Shown here: piece by piece, positions 36,976-46,497 of the stretch
How the letters are laid out: each line of letters starts with the position of its first letter
How positions within the stretch are numbered: the stretch's first letter is position 1
Assembly: GCF_015670405.1 (NCBI RefSeq)
Contig: NZ_JADPBQ010000002.1
Coordinates: forward strand, 1 to 64,000
Direction of reading: 5' to 3'
DNA: 64,000 nt
Source: Clostridium sp. 1001271B_151109_B4
GTDB taxonomy: Bacteria > Bacillota > Clostridia > Clostridiales > Clostridiaceae
The notes under the pieces: generated by a model
The model's input: the letters and a program-made list of their open reading frames with translations, nothing else
Database searches by the model: none
Told to the model about the DNA's origin: nothing
Translations under genes and position numbers: made by a program

Positions 36976-37563
36976 TTATCCTCCCATACTGTATAATTTT
37001 ATTTTTTCTACTGGTATTTTAAATACTTCTGATAAATAATTTTTTATTTCTTCTTCATTTTTAATAGTTTCATCATTAGATGCAGTTTGTTCACTTTCAT
37101 CATTTATGTTAATTTTAATTTTATCTATAATCTTAATTCCACTTTCTTTTACTCCTACCTCTAAACCATCTATGCTATATGTCATATCTTCTAAATTTAT
37201 AGTACATTCTACATTTGATTTAAAATCCATATCTGAAAACTCTTCCTTCAGCATACTATCACAATTATTATTTAAATTTTTTTTAAAAGATTCCTTTTGA
37301 CTTTCACTTATATCCTCTGAAGCACTTTCACTAGTTATACCTTGTGTAATCATATTTTCATAATTTTTAATTGTTTTAACTACCTCTTGCTCTCCACCAG
37401 TAAAGAATTTAATTATTGGATTAATCATTACTGAAATTAATATTAATCCTAAAACAAATTTTATATATTTTTTCATTGAATTATCAGGAGCAATTATCTC
37501 TACAGCTGTCATAAAAATTAATGTTGCAACTAAAGTAATCACAAAATTATTTAAATATTCCAT
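36976..37563 (-). CDS. spoIIIAF: Stage III sporulation protein AF
   Basis: A 195-residue membrane protein with two N-terminal transmembrane helices (residues 5-24 and 33-52) and a soluble C-terminal domain ending IPVEKIKLYSMGG. Component of the SpoIIIA complex. 5 bases separate it from spoIIIAG; ATG at 37563 after AGGAGG. Confidence 0.9.
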   Translation of the reverse strand: MEYLNNFVITLVATLIFMTAVEIIAPDNSMKKYIKFVLGLILISVMINPIIKFFTGGEQEVVKTIKNYENMITQGITSESASEDISESQKESFKKNLNNNCDSMLKEEFSDMDFKSNVECTINLEDMTYSIDGLEVGVKESGIKIIDKIKININDESEQTASNDETIKNEEEIKNYLSEVFKIPVEKIKLYSMGG

Positions 37564-37567
37564 TTTC

Positions 37568-38767
37568 CTATCCTCCTACAACAAACTTTCCAGCTGATAT
37601 CATTATTGCTATAAGTACAAAAAACATTAGGCTTACACATAATACACATGACATTATTAAAATTAATGATTCACCTGCCGCTGCAATTGAAGCTGTAATT
37701 CTTTTATCAGTTATCGGCTCTAATAATGCCGCTGAAAGCTTAAATATAAGTGATGATAATACAATTTTTATTATTGGATATATAATTATCAAAATAATTA
37801 CTATAAGCCCAATAGAACCAATTGCATTTTTTATTATCAATGAATATCCAGCTACAGAAGATATAGCATCTGATAAGGATTTACCTACAATAGGAATAAA
37901 ATTATCTACTGTAAATTTTGTAGTTTTTAATGTAACTGCATCAATTGTTGAAGATGTTATTCCTCTTATAGTTAAAACTCCAATAAATACCGTAATAATA
38001 AATCCTTGTAACCAAACAGTAGATTTTTTAATAAGTCCACATAAGTTTGATAATTTTGGCTCAGCGGAAATATTATTAGCAAATTGCAATACAAAAGTAA
38101 TTAATATTAAAGGTATAATTATATTCAAATAAATTTTTGGTATTAATATTGTTGCTCCTAAAATTATTGGATCCATTGTTGCTGCTTGTGTTAATCCACC
38201 TGATGCAATGAGTAGTGCTGCCAATACTGGTAATACCTTATCCATAAACGTAGCTATTTGTACTATTACATCCTTTGCAAGAGATAAGGAAATAATAAAT
38301 GTCTTTGATAGTAATATAATTAATATTGCATAACATGCAAAAAATGCTATTTGTGAAATTCCTTCACTTGAAAAAGAGGATTGTAAATTTTTAAACAATG
38401 AGCATATTATTCCTATTACTACAATCGAAAATGCTAATGATAATACTGTTTTTACCTCTTTAAAAAATAAACTTACTACAGCGCTTATTACTGTTGAAAC
38501 CGATAAATTTCCTTCCCCATTTTCAATATAACTTTCTATATAAGAAACTGGATCTAAGTCATTCATTAATTCAACATCACTTTTCATTGTATTTATATAA
38601 TCATATAAACTATTTAATTTCGATTCTGTTTCCTCATCATTAATCAATGCTGTTGTAGTTTGTTCTTCCGCATAAACATTCCTTTCTTCTGCAATAAAAA
38701 AACTACTTAAACTTAATATAAATGTACAAACAAAAATTAAAATTATCTTTAAAATATTGTTTTTCAT
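37568..38767 (-). CDS. spoIIIAE: Stage III sporulation protein AE
   Basis: A 399-residue polytopic membrane protein with an N-terminal signal-like segment (residues 5-27), an extracytoplasmic stretch, and about seven transmembrane helices. It is the large membrane-channel-like subunit of the SpoIIIA complex. Only 4 bases separate it from spoIIIAF. ATG at 38767 after TAGGTGAG. Confidence 0.92.
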   Translation of the reverse strand: MKNNILKIILIFVCTFILSLSSFFIAEERNVYAEEQTTTALINDEETESKLNSLYDYINTMKSDVELMNDLDPVSYIESYIENGEGNLSVSTVISAVVSLFFKEVKTVLSLAFSIVVIGIICSLFKNLQSSFSSEGISQIAFFACYAILIILLSKTFIISLSLAKDVIVQIATFMDKVLPVLAALLIASGGLTQAATMDPIILGATILIPKIYLNIIIPLILITFVLQFANNISAEPKLSNLCGLIKKSTVWLQGFIITVFIGVLTIRGITSSTIDAVTLKTTKFTVDNFIPIVGKSLSDAISSVAGYSLIIKNAIGSIGLIVIILIIIYPIIKIVLSSLIFKLSAALLEPITDKRITASIAAAGESLILIMSCVLCVSLMFFVLIAIMISAGKFVVGG

Positions 38768-38775
38768 TTTCTCAC

Positions 38776-39159
38776 CTACAATATCTGAAGTATTGAATCT
38801 AATACAGCCATCAGTATTGGTATTGCTAGTCCTAAAATCATTATCTTACCCGCAAACTCTACTTTACTTCCTATGCTACCGGCTCCTGAATCTTTACAAA
38901 TCTCACTACAAAATGAGGTTATATATGCAATAGCTAAAATTTTAAGTACAATTCCTATATATACAGTATCTATATTAGCTCGATTTGCAATATCATTTAT
39001 AAAATCTATTACCTCTCCAAGCTGCCCTATCATATATAGAAAAATACCAGCCCCAGCTACAAGTATTACAAGCATTCCTAAATCAGATTTAGTTTGTTTT
39101 AATAAAAGATAAATAAATAATGCAGTAAAAGCAAAAAATGCAACTTTGATAATCTCCAT
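38776..39159 (-). CDS. spoIIIAD: Stage III sporulation protein AD
   Basis: A 127-residue membrane protein with about four helices; DSGAGSIGSKVEFAGKIMILGLAIPI is the conserved C-terminal block. I chose ATG 39159 preceded by AGGTGAA. A GTG at 39168 would overlap that ribosome site. Part of the spoIIIA operon. Confidence 0.9.
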   Translation of the reverse strand: MEIIKVAFFAFTALFIYLLLKQTKSDLGMLVILVAGAGIFLYMIGQLGEVIDFINDIANRANIDTVYIGIVLKILAIAYITSFCSEICKDSGAGSIGSKVEFAGKIMILGLAIPILMAVLDSILQIL

Positions 39160-39168
39160 ATAATTCAC

Positions 39169-39366
39169 CTAAAGACTGAACATTGTTCTAACAGTATCAA
39201 ATAAATTTGAAATCATTCCAATTACAGTAATTAATATAATGACTATTCCTGCTAAATTTGCTAACACTGCTATTTCTCCCTTACCATTATCTTTTAATAC
39301 TTTCTCAATAACCATGAGTAAAACTCCCATTGCACCTATTTTAAATAACAAATTTACATCAAACAT
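39169..39366 (-). CDS. spoIIIAC: Stage III sporulation protein AC
   Basis: A 65-residue protein with two transmembrane helices (residues 6-22 and 31-56) and the conserved LLMVIEKVLKDNGKGEIAVLANLAGIV block. ATG at 39366 after GGAGAGG. Sits between spoIIIAB and AD as usual. Confidence 0.92.
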   Translation of the reverse strand: MFDVNLLFKIGAMGVLLMVIEKVLKDNGKGEIAVLANLAGIVIILITVIGMISNLFDTVRTMFSL

Positions 39367-39384
39367 CCCTAAGCCTCTCCCCTT

Positions 39385-39903
39385 TTAGATAAAAAATATT
39401 GCTAACATAGCACCTATAGATAACCCCAATGTTCTATATAATTTAATATTTTCTTTTTCTAACTTTTTAGCTTCCTTATAATTAATATCTATATTATCTA
39501 AAGCTAAGTTGAAAATTCTTTCCTGACCCATTACTCCACTATTACCTAATGTCTTAAACAAATCATTTATAATTTTATAATCATCTTTATTTAAACTTAT
39601 GTTATCTTTATTTTTTTCATAAGCGTTTTCAAAGCTTTCGTATACACTATTAATATCTCCTTCTTCTAATACCGAAGCCATTTCAATAAATATAAAAGAA
39701 ATAGGCTCTGAAACTTTATTTCCAATTTCAAACAAAGCATTTGGTAATGGTGTATTGGAATATAATATTTCATTATTTAATAGTAATAACGCCTTTTGCA
39801 TTTCCTTTAAATGAACACTTCTCCTTTTGTAATTTTCTCCTATAAAATAGCCTATAAAGGTACATATTAGAAACATTAAAAATATCATTATACTTCTAAG
39901 CAT
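39385..39903 (-). CDS. spoIIIAB: Stage III sporulation protein AB
   Basis: A 172-residue protein with an N-terminal and a C-terminal hydrophobic segment and helical middle related to the F-domain of type II secretion GspF. Visible block: LGNSGVMGQERIFNLALDNID. It overlaps spoIIIAA by 16 bases. ATG at 39903 after GAAAGGGG. Confidence 0.92.
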   Translation of the reverse strand: MLRSIMIFLMFLICTFIGYFIGENYKRRSVHLKEMQKALLLLNNEILYSNTPLPNALFEIGNKVSEPISFIFIEMASVLEEGDINSVYESFENAYEKNKDNISLNKDDYKIINDLFKTLGNSGVMGQERIFNLALDNIDINYKEAKKLEKENIKLYRTLGLSIGAMLAIFFI

Positions 39904-40811
39904 TGTAATCCCCTTTCTCTACTGACCTTATATACTTTCTCTATAGTTCCAGCTCCCTTCCGATTGCTTAGTAATATAATCCGCTCTAATATACAATTAT
40001 CAATTAAATCCTTAAATACTGCCCTTCCATAAACATCAGTAATATCATATCCATGAACTGTTACTATTACATTTACACCAGAATTAAATGCCATATTTAA
40101 AGCCTCTAAATCTCCTCTTGTTCCAATTTCATCACAAATTAAAACTTCTGGTGATAAACTTCTTATTGCCATAATCATCCCTGACTTCTTTAAACAATTA
40201 TCTAATATATCTGTTCTTATCCCCACGTTCATTTGTGGTACACCATTATAACAAGCTGCTATTTCACTTCTTTCATCTACAATAGTTACTTTTTTACCAG
40301 CTAAATTTATCTTGTACATTCCATTTGATATATTCTTTGCTATGTCTCTTAAGATTGTTGTTTTTCCACACTTAGGCGGTGACACAATTAACGTATTATA
40401 TACTCTGTTATTTTTGGTTATTAAACTCATTACTTTATTAGAGGAACCTATTACTTCTCTACAAATCCTTATATTTAATGATGAAATATTTTTTATAGTT
40501 CTAACTTCTCCATTCGATATAACACACTCTCCTGCCAATCCAACTCTATGTCCACCCTTTAAAGTAATATACCCTTGCTTTATTTCCTCTTCAAATGCAT
40601 ATAAAGAGTAATTAGATACTTTAGCCATCATAAACTTAAGATCTTCACTAGTTGTCCTATAATCAAGTACCTTTTCTCCATATGATAAATTTAGTATTAC
40701 TGGCTTTCCACTTTTAATTCGTATTTCTTGTACTGCATCTTCTTGTAAGTATTGCTTTACTATATTACCAATATCTTTGGGAAGTATTTTGTAAATCTCA
40801 TCATATTCCAT
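39888..40811 (-). CDS. spoIIIAA: Stage III sporulation protein AA (secretion-type ATPase)
   Basis: A 307-residue soluble ATPase related to type II/IV secretion motors. Walker A PPKCGKTT is at about residues 145-152, Walker B-like VLICDEIGTRGD near 228. It energises the SpoIIIA complex at the mother-cell membrane. First gene of the operon; ATG at 40811 after AAGGAAGTGAG. A sigma-E promoter is expected upstream, but I could not place it convincingly. Confidence 0.93.
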   Translation of the reverse strand: MEYDEIYKILPKDIGNIVKQYLQEDAVQEIRIKSGKPVILNLSYGEKVLDYRTTSEDLKFMMAKVSNYSLYAFEEEIKQGYITLKGGHRVGLAGECVISNGEVRTIKNISSLNIRICREVIGSSNKVMSLITKNNRVYNTLIVSPPKCGKTTILRDIAKNISNGMYKINLAGKKVTIVDERSEIAACYNGVPQMNVGIRTDILDNCLKKSGMIMAIRSLSPEVLICDEIGTRGDLEALNMAFNSGVNVIVTVHGYDITDVYGRAVFKDLIDNCILERIILLSNRKGAGTIEKVYKVSRERGLQCLEV

Positions 40812-40997
40812 AAACTCACTTCCTTAATTATCTTTCTCTTTAATTTTTATTTCACATAATAGATAATTATTCATACTATAAAAAAATATGTAAAATATTT
40901 ATTTTATATCTATATAAATTACAAATTTTAATACTATGTAAAATAACTCTCTATTTAAAATATATTGAGTTATTCTCATATAAATGCTTTTAAATTC

Positions 40998-41044
40998 AAA
41001 AAAAGCATAGACTATTGCAAATTTATTGCATTAGTCTATGCTTT
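40998..41044 (-). terminator. Terminator after the CD1247-type gene
   Basis: Arms AAAGCATAGACTA and its complement make a stem of about 18 bp followed by TTTTTTT on the minus strand. Apart from this, 40812-41085 shows only A/T-rich sequence. Confidence 0.85.
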
Positions 41045-41085
41045 AATCTTACGATTTACCTTAATATGTATAAAATAATTATTTA

Positions 41086-41451
41086 TCACTCTCTTGCCTT
41101 TCCCCCACAGAATGGACAAGGAATATAAGAATTGCTATTTAAAGCTTGTTGCTCAACAAAAAGTGGTTTATCACAATTTTCACATTTAATCTCTACATAT
41201 TCATCTTCAATAGAATTTAAGTCATCAAATGAAACCTCTTCAAAAAGTTCATCTTGTATATCTGTTAAATCATTATCAATATACTCAATATTCTCTTCTA
41301 AGTAATCTTGCTTTAATGATATTTCCTCAACCTTAGAAGATAAATCACTTAAAATATCACTTACAGAATCAAATAACTCTTTATACTGTTCTTCTTTGAT
41401 ATCTTGAATTTTTTCTTTAAGACTATTTATCTTATTATTTATATTTTTCAT
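41086..41451 (-). CDS. CD1247-type coiled-coil protein with C-terminal zinc ribbon
   Basis: A 121-residue clostridial protein. Residues 1-85 are a highly charged coiled coil (INSLKEKIQDIKEEQYKELFDSVSDILSDLSSKVEE). Residues about 93-116 form a zinc ribbon with CENC and CPFC. I recall similar proteins called 'CD1247 N-terminal domain-containing'; the function is unknown. Between spoIIIAA and efp on the same strand, but with its own terminator. Confidence 0.75.
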   Translation of the reverse strand: MKNINNKINSLKEKIQDIKEEQYKELFDSVSDILSDLSSKVEEISLKQDYLEENIEYIDNDLTDIQDELFEEVSFDDLNSIEDEYVEIKCENCDKPLFVEQQALNSNSYIPCPFCGGKARE

Positions 41452-41517
41452 ACTTTCACTTCCTTCGAAGAAATACTTTTACCATTACTAATTATACCCA
41501 TTTTTGCTTTTTTTAAA

Positions 41518-41555
41518 TAAAACAAATGCTAAGTTTTTAAACCTAGCATTTACTT
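41518..41555 (-). terminator. Terminator after efp
   Basis: Arms AAATGCTAGGTTT and its complement (with a G-U pair), followed by GTTTTATT on the minus strand. Confidence 0.8.
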
Positions 41556-41562
41556 TTAAATA

Positions 41563-42120
41563 TTAAACTCTTTCCATGTATTCGCCAGTTCTAGTATCAA
41601 CTCTGATAGTATCCCCTTCATTAACGAACATTGGTACGTTAACAACAGCTCCAGTTTCTAATGTAGCTGGTTTCATAGCGTTTGTAGCTGTGTTTCCTTT
41701 TATTCCTGGATCTGCTTGAGTGATTAATAATTCAACAAAGTTTGGTGCTTCAACTGAGAATGCATCACCTTTGTAGAACTTAATTACAGCAAACATATTT
41801 TCCTTTATGAACTTTATAGCATCTTCTACTTTTTCGTAGTTTAATGGAATTTGCTCATAAGTTTCTTGATCCATGAAGTAGTATAACTCTCCATCAGAAT
41901 AAAGGTATTGCATTTCTTTTCTTTCAATTACAGCTTCTTGTAATTTAGTTGTTGGATTGAAAGTTGTATCTGTAACTCCACCAGAAATAACATTTCTTAG
42001 CTTAGTTCTAACGAAAGCAGCTCCCTTACCTGGTTTAACGTGTAGGAAGTCTATAACTGTATACACTTGTCCTTCATACTCAAAAGTTGTACCTTTTCTT
42101 AAATCTCCTGCTGATATCAT
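41563..42120 (-). CDS. efp: Elongation factor P
   Basis: A 185-residue tRNA-shaped translation factor that relieves ribosome stalling at polyproline. Three beta domains are recognisable, with the KPGKGAAF loop near residue 30 carrying the Lys that reaches the peptidyl-transferase centre, and the C-terminal [17 protein letters not shown] signature. ATG at 42120 after TTGGAGGG. No modification enzyme gene is adjacent. Confidence 0.96.
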   Translation of the reverse strand: MISAGDLRKGTTFEYEGQVYTVIDFLHVKPGKGAAFVRTKLRNVISGGVTDTTFNPTTKLQEAVIERKEMQYLYSDGELYYFMDQETYEQIPLNYEKVEDAIKFIKENMFAVIKFYKGDAFSVEAPNFVELLITQADPGIKGNTATNAMKPATLETGAVVNVPMFVNEGDTIRVDTRTGEYMERV

Positions 42121-42285
42121 AAAAAAATTCCCTCCAAATAACTTGAATTCATTGTTATTATGACCTTTATTAATTACAAATAGTCATAACTTATTTTGTT
42201 GTTTAATGACACAACAAAAACATTCTATCAAAATTACTAAAGAAATGCAATTATTTACGAAAGAACATCTAAAATTTTAATCAAA

Positions 42286-42657
42286 TTATCTATATAACTC
42301 CAAATTTGCTAATAAAACTCCATCTTTTCCAGTGATATTATAAGATTTTATATCAAAATATTCTAGTTTATCTAACACTTCAACTATATTTTCTGCATTA
42401 CCACTAATCTCTATTTTAAGATTCCACTTTTCATCTCTTTCTTCCATTTCTAAAATATTAATATTTTTTATATTTTTCAATTCGTTAAAAACATCGCTAT
42501 AAAGCAAATTATCTTTTACTATAACAACCGGCATTTCTTTAATAGTTTCTTCCTTTTTGATTGTACTATAAAATAATAAAAATAAAATCTGAAAAAACGT
42601 AAGTAAAATTATTATACTTTCTTTATTATCATGCATATATAATTTAAATTTATTCAT
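42286..42657 (-). CDS. PilO-like membrane protein of the pilus operon
   Basis: A 123-residue protein with one transmembrane helix (residues 14-31) and a small alpha/beta periplasmic-type domain, the architecture of PilO/GspM alignment-complex proteins. No sequence signature is certain. It overlaps the upstream PilN-like gene by 8 bases, so it is the last gene of the operon. Confidence 0.55.
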   Translation of the reverse strand: MNKFKLYMHDNKESIIILLTFFQILFLLFYSTIKKEETIKEMPVVIVKDNLLYSDVFNELKNIKNINILEMEERDEKWNLKIEISGNAENIVEVLDKLEYFDIKSYNITGKDGVLLANLELYR

Positions 42658-43042
42658 AAAAAATTTTCACAACCTTTAAATCCTCTTTGTTTGTTATCTT
42701 TTTTATTACAACACCCTTATGTTCTAAATAATTAATATCTTCATCTATTTTATAAGTTATGTCAGCTTCATCATTTTCTACATGTAATTCTACAATTTTA
42801 TTATCATATAACTTTAACCACTTACTAACCTCTTCTGGTTTAATATAAGTATCCTTTACTTCATAATTATTATCACTTTTCACTTCTTCCCTAAATAAAG
42901 GTTGTAAGTTAAAACTTAATAACATTAAATTAAGTAATATTAATGCTTGATATCCTTTTTTATTTTCTTTATTTTCTTTAAGCTTCTTTTTTTCTATATA
43001 ATTTAAAGGAAGAAAATTTTTATACCTCAAATATTTTTTCAT
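42650..43042 (-). CDS. PilN-like membrane protein of the pilus operon
   Basis: A 130-residue protein. The N-terminus KNFLPLNYIEKKKLKENK resembles the conserved N(L/F)LP cytoplasmic motif of PilN. One transmembrane helix follows (residues 31-48), then an alpha/beta domain. ATG 43042 after GGAGAT is chosen rather than 43057. It starts inside the end of the preceding PilM-like gene. Confidence 0.6.
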   Translation of the reverse strand: MKKYLRYKNFLPLNYIEKKKLKENKENKKGYQALILLNLMLLSFNLQPLFREEVKSDNNYEVKDTYIKPEEVSKWLKLYDNKIVELHVENDEADITYKIDEDINYLEHKGVVIKKITNKEDLKVVKIFYE

Positions 43043-43652
43043 GAATTTTATCTCCAATATCCATTCTTATAAGATTATTCTTTTCCTTAAATCCCTCTAT
43101 AAGTACATTATCTATATTTTTATCTATAACAAAAGTTTTTCCTTCATTAACATCTTTGTAGTTGAAATTTTTAACAAAATCTTCTTTACTATTTACAGTA
43201 CTTTTTGTAATTAAATTATTTATAATTTCTAAATAATACATATATTCTCTTATTTCCGCTAAAACTATATACTGTGATAGTTTTTTAAATTTTTTCATCG
43301 TTATTTCTCTAATATAAAATTGTATAGGCAAAATAGTTATCTCACTTAATCCCTCACATAAAAACTGTATTCTTTCAACATCCCCAATTGAATATAAAAA
43401 TAGTTTTTTTCTTTTTTTATCATATTCATAATGCATTAAAACATTATGTTCAAAACCATATTCATCATTAATTATGTCACAAATAACATTTTCCTTTACA
43501 TTTTTTATTCCATCATAAGCTTTTATCAATAAATTTTCTTCTATTATATATAAATCTACTTCTTTATCTATTATCTTTTTAATAGATATATCATCATATA
43601 ATTTTCCTTTGTGGATATATTTATTTTTATTAGCAATTACAATATCCTTCAT
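43020..43652 (-). CDS. Divergent PilM/GspL-like cytoplasmic protein (tentative)
   Basis: A 210-residue soluble protein with no signal or membrane segment and no recognised domain. Position between the prepilins and the PilN-like gene suggests a PilM/GspL-type inner platform protein, but the actin-like nucleotide motifs of PilM are not visible. ATG at 43652 after AAGGAG. Function inferred from context only. Confidence 0.5.
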   Translation of the reverse strand: MKDIVIANKNKYIHKGKLYDDISIKKIIDKEVDLYIIEENLLIKAYDGIKNVKENVICDIINDEYGFEHNVLMHYEYDKKRKKLFLYSIGDVERIQFLCEGLSEITILPIQFYIREITMKKFKKLSQYIVLAEIREYMYYLEIINNLITKSTVNSKEDFVKNFNYKDVNEGKTFVIDKNIDNVLIEGFKEKNNLIRMDIGDKIHEKIFEV

Positions 43653-43668
43653 AACTTCTCCTTATTTT

Positions 43669-44106
43669 TTAAATAAAGGTTTTATATAATCTTGGAACAA
43701 AAATAATATCTATATTTTCTTCACTTTCTATAAAAATACAATCTACTTTTCTAATAAATTCTGTGTTACTTTTGACTTCATTCAAAAAGCAATTTCCATT
43801 AACCACTATAAGTTTAATATTTTTATTTTCGCTAAATTCATATTCATAGTTTACACTATTATCCTCTTTGTAGCTTTTGAATTTACTTAATATTTCCTGA
43901 TCATTTAATATAAGTTCCTTAACTTCTTTTAGTAATTTATTTTCTTCATTTGTTAATGTTAAAATATCTTCACGTATTTCATATAATGAATACTTACTGC
44001 TATTTGCAACTATTGTTTTGCTACTTAAAACTATTAATACTATTAATACATTTAGTAAAACTAATACTTCTAACATTATAGCTCCCTGTTTTTTAACTAT
44101 ATACAT
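43669..44106 (-). CDS. Prepilin-like protein
   Basis: A 145-residue protein with a type-IV prepilin N-terminus: basic leader then KKQG-AIMLE with Glu at +5, followed by a hydrophobic helix (residues 9-30). The globular remainder is unrecognised. It overlaps the upstream prepilin by 10 bases. Possibly a minor pseudopilin (GspK/ComGG position). Confidence 0.7.
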   Translation of the reverse strand: MYIVKKQGAIMLEVLVLLNVLIVLIVLSSKTIVANSSKYSLYEIREDILTLTNEENKLLKEVKELILNDQEILSKFKSYKEDNSVNYEYEFSENKNIKLIVVNGNCFLNEVKSNTEFIRKVDCIFIESEENIDIIFVPRLYKTFI

Positions 44107-44588
44107 CTTATTCTTACTCCTGAGTTTTCTGTACTTATGCAGTAATAAATAAGCTTTCCCTTTTTTATAACTGTAAAATCATTAACTTTATCTATTATGG
44201 TGTTATTACCAGTCTTAACTATTCCACTTTCATAGCTTATAGTTTTCATCATTAATTTCCCATTACTTAAATGAATTATCTTAGTTTTTTGATTATCATT
44301 TGTTTCTTTAAATTTAACTACTATATTATTTCCATTTATCTCACTTGAATATATATCACTAAAGCTGCTATTTATTTCTATAGATACAATTGCTGCACTA
44401 TTACATAAAGATTCTATATTTAATAAAGCATTATCAAATCTGTCTTCATAATAACAATTATATAAACTAACATAATAATCTTTTATCCCTTCAAAAGATA
44501 AGACTATAGTTATTCCACCCAAAATAAATATAATTGCAATTACTATGATACTTTCAATTAATGTATAACCTCTTTTATTTTTATTCAT
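44097..44588 (-). CDS. Type IV prepilin-like protein
   Basis: A 163-residue protein with cleavage motif KRG-YTLIES (Glu at +5) and N-terminal hydrophobic helix (residues 8-29). The C-terminal domain is beta-rich. Overlaps the next prepilin gene; ATG at 44588 after TGGAG. A minor pilin of the comG-like operon by position. Confidence 0.82.
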   Translation of the reverse strand: MNKNKRGYTLIESIIVIAIIFILGGITIVLSFEGIKDYYVSLYNCYYEDRFDNALLNIESLCNSAAIVSIEINSSFSDIYSSEINGNNIVVKFKETNDNQKTKIIHLSNGKLMMKTISYESGIVKTGNNTIIDKVNDFTVIKKGKLIYYCISTENSGVRIRCI

Positions 44589-45018
44589 AATACTCCATCC
44601 ATTGATACTTTAAAAAGCTTTTTTCTAATATATCAATATCGTTTTCAATATAAAATTTTATTTTGACCTCTAAAACTTCTTCATTATCACTTTTTTTATT
44701 TATAGAAATAACTATATCACTTCCAGACTCCATACTCATTAGTGATTTAATAGTTAAATTTTTTAAAAATTCCTCATCATATTTTAGTGAAATATATTCT
44801 ACTTCCTTTTCACCCATTATTTCATCAATTGACATATTATATTTTATTTCTTGCATGATACAGTATACTATTCTACTTCCTTCTTCCAACCTCCCCCTTT
44901 TATAATAATTAGCTCTATTACTTGCAATTAACATAGCAACAATCAAAAACATCATCAATATAATATTAACTGCAACAATAATTTCTATTATTGTATTACC
45001 TCTTTTTTTACTCCTCAT
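44581..45018 (-). CDS. Type IV prepilin-like protein
   Basis: A 145-residue protein with leader MRSKKRG, then NTIIE (Glu at +5), and a hydrophobic helix (residues 8-31). ATG at 45018 after GAGGG, directly abutting the upstream prepilin stop. A minor pilin by position. Confidence 0.8.
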   Translation of the reverse strand: MRSKKRGNTIIEIIVAVNIILMMFLIVAMLIASNRANYYKRGRLEEGSRIVYCIMQEIKYNMSIDEIMGEKEVEYISLKYDEEFLKNLTIKSLMSMESGSDIVISINKKSDNEEVLEVKIKFYIENDIDILEKSFLKYQWMEYYE

Positions 45019-45456
45019 CTATTTACCCTCATATATATTTACTGTATCAACCCCAGTTGCTATTGCTACTTTATAAACATTACCGTCACTATCTAAAATT
45101 TGAATAGTATCAGAATCTATATGACCTAAATTATTAATTTTCAAAATATATACAGTTGAAAATTTATATTTATCATTTAAATATATACTTTTTATTATTT
45201 TTCCACCTTGCTTTTTATCCTTAAAACTAACCATTCCAACACTCTTATTAACTTCAATCTCACCATAACTACTATTTTTCATACAATAGAACTTTCCATA
45301 ACTTATAATATTACTTAGTTCATTACAAAAACTAACTGCTTCAGCTCTATTCATTGTATTTTTTATAGAATTAGCTATATTTATAGTTGGTAATAATAAC
45401 AGTGAAATAATTGCTATAACAATTATTAATTCTATTAATGTATAACCTTTTTTCAT
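45019..45456 (-). CDS. Type IV prepilin (GspH/ComGD-like)
   Basis: A 145-residue protein with short leader MKKG, then YTLIELIIVIAI, the textbook N-methylated pilin start with Glu at +5. The remainder looks like the GspH-type minor pilin fold. Start ATG at 45456 after GAGGGG. First of four prepilin genes after pilC. Confidence 0.85.
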   Translation of the reverse strand: MKKGYTLIELIIVIAIISLLLLPTINIANSIKNTMNRAEAVSFCNELSNIISYGKFYCMKNSSYGEIEVNKSVGMVSFKDKKQGGKIIKSIYLNDKYKFSTVYILKINNLGHIDSDTIQILDSDGNVYKVAIATGVDTVNIYEGK

Positions 45457-45465
45457 ATAATCCCC

Positions 45466-46497
45466 TCAAATTAAAACAATATCTAAGAGAGGAACTACAA
45501 ATTTCATAACAAAAGTTAATATAATTATCCCTATAATTAATATTAATGCTGGCTGAATCAACACTGTTATTTTAGTAATTTTATCACTTAAATTATTAAA
45601 TATTTCATTTTCAAGTATAAGAAGCCTTTTATCTAAAGCACCGCATTCTTCTCCCAATTTTATATGCGCTAATGTATATTTAGAAAACATCATTGTTTCA
45701 TTCATAGATTCAGATAATACTTTTCCACCTTTTATATCAGCATTTATCTTTCTTAGCACTTTAGTTATCTTTTCATTTAACTCACCCTCACAACAGTATT
45801 CCAAGCCTATTGCAATATTAATACCACTATTAATAACTACCGACATAAGAACAATAGTCATATATTCATTAAACAAATTATAAACAGGAATCTTCCCTAT
45901 ACAGTAATAAAAAGTCTTTCTAAGAAAAGTATTAAATATAAATATTGGTACAATTACTCCCCAAATTACTACTTGAATTAATATTAAAATTGGATTTCTA
46001 AAAATAAATTTTTTCATAAAAATTATATTTAAATAAATATCAGGTATGTCTTTCCCCATAGCACCATAAATATTAGCCATACTCGGAATAAAGAAAAATA
46101 AAACAAAGAATCCTAATATTATTAGGGCAATCATTAAAATTGAAGGATATGTTATTGAGCTTATAATTGTTTTGTTTATATATTGTAGCTTATTGTAATA
46201 CATCTCCAATCCCTTCAACACATAAACAATTCTCCCAGTTCTTTCTCCTATTCCAACCATAGAAACAAAAAATATTGGTATTAAGCCTTCCCCTTTACTA
46301 AAAGCTTTTCTTAAGGTTCCTCCATCTCTTATTATGATTTCCATTTCTTTAAGAAGAGTCTTATACTCTTTCTTTAGTGGTAACTCATCTAATAATGTAA
46401 ATATATTTAATAACTGAATACCTTCTTCATATAACTTAGAAATATTACCTGCAATTAATGCTAAATCTTTATAACTTACTTTATTTTTCATATTCAA
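45466..46497 (-). CDS. pilC: Type IV pilus/type II secretion platform protein (PilC/GspF/ComGB)
   Basis: A 343-residue inner-membrane platform protein made of two GspF domains (about 1-140 and 205-343) and three long transmembrane segments (about 110-135, 160-185, 310-335). Conserved GERTGRIVYVLKGLE and GEECGALDKRL lie in the two repeats. I kept TTG 46497 because GGAGGGG precedes it by about 8 bases; an ATG two codons on is farther from it. Overlaps pilB by 17 bases. Confidence 0.9.
   Translation of the reverse strand: MNMKNKVSYKDLALIAGNISKLYEEGIQLLNIFTLLDELPLKKEYKTLLKEMEIIIRDGGTLRKAFSKGEGLIPIFFVSMVGIGERTGRIVYVLKGLEMYYNKLQYINKTIISSITYPSILMIALIILGFFVLFFFIPSMANIYGAMGKDIPDIYLNIIFMKKFIFRNPILILIQVVIWGVIVPIFIFNTFLRKTFYYCIGKIPVYNLFNEYMTIVLMSVVINSGINIAIGLEYCCEGELNEKITKVLRKINADIKGGKVLSESMNETMMFSKYTLAHIKLGEECGALDKRLLILENEIFNNLSDKITKITVLIQPALILIIGIIILTFVMKFVVPLLDIVLI

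Noticed and set aside
40812-40930. Sigma-E promoter of the spoIIIA operon.
   Set aside because: Expected biologically, but no pair of boxes with correct spacing could be chosen with confidence.
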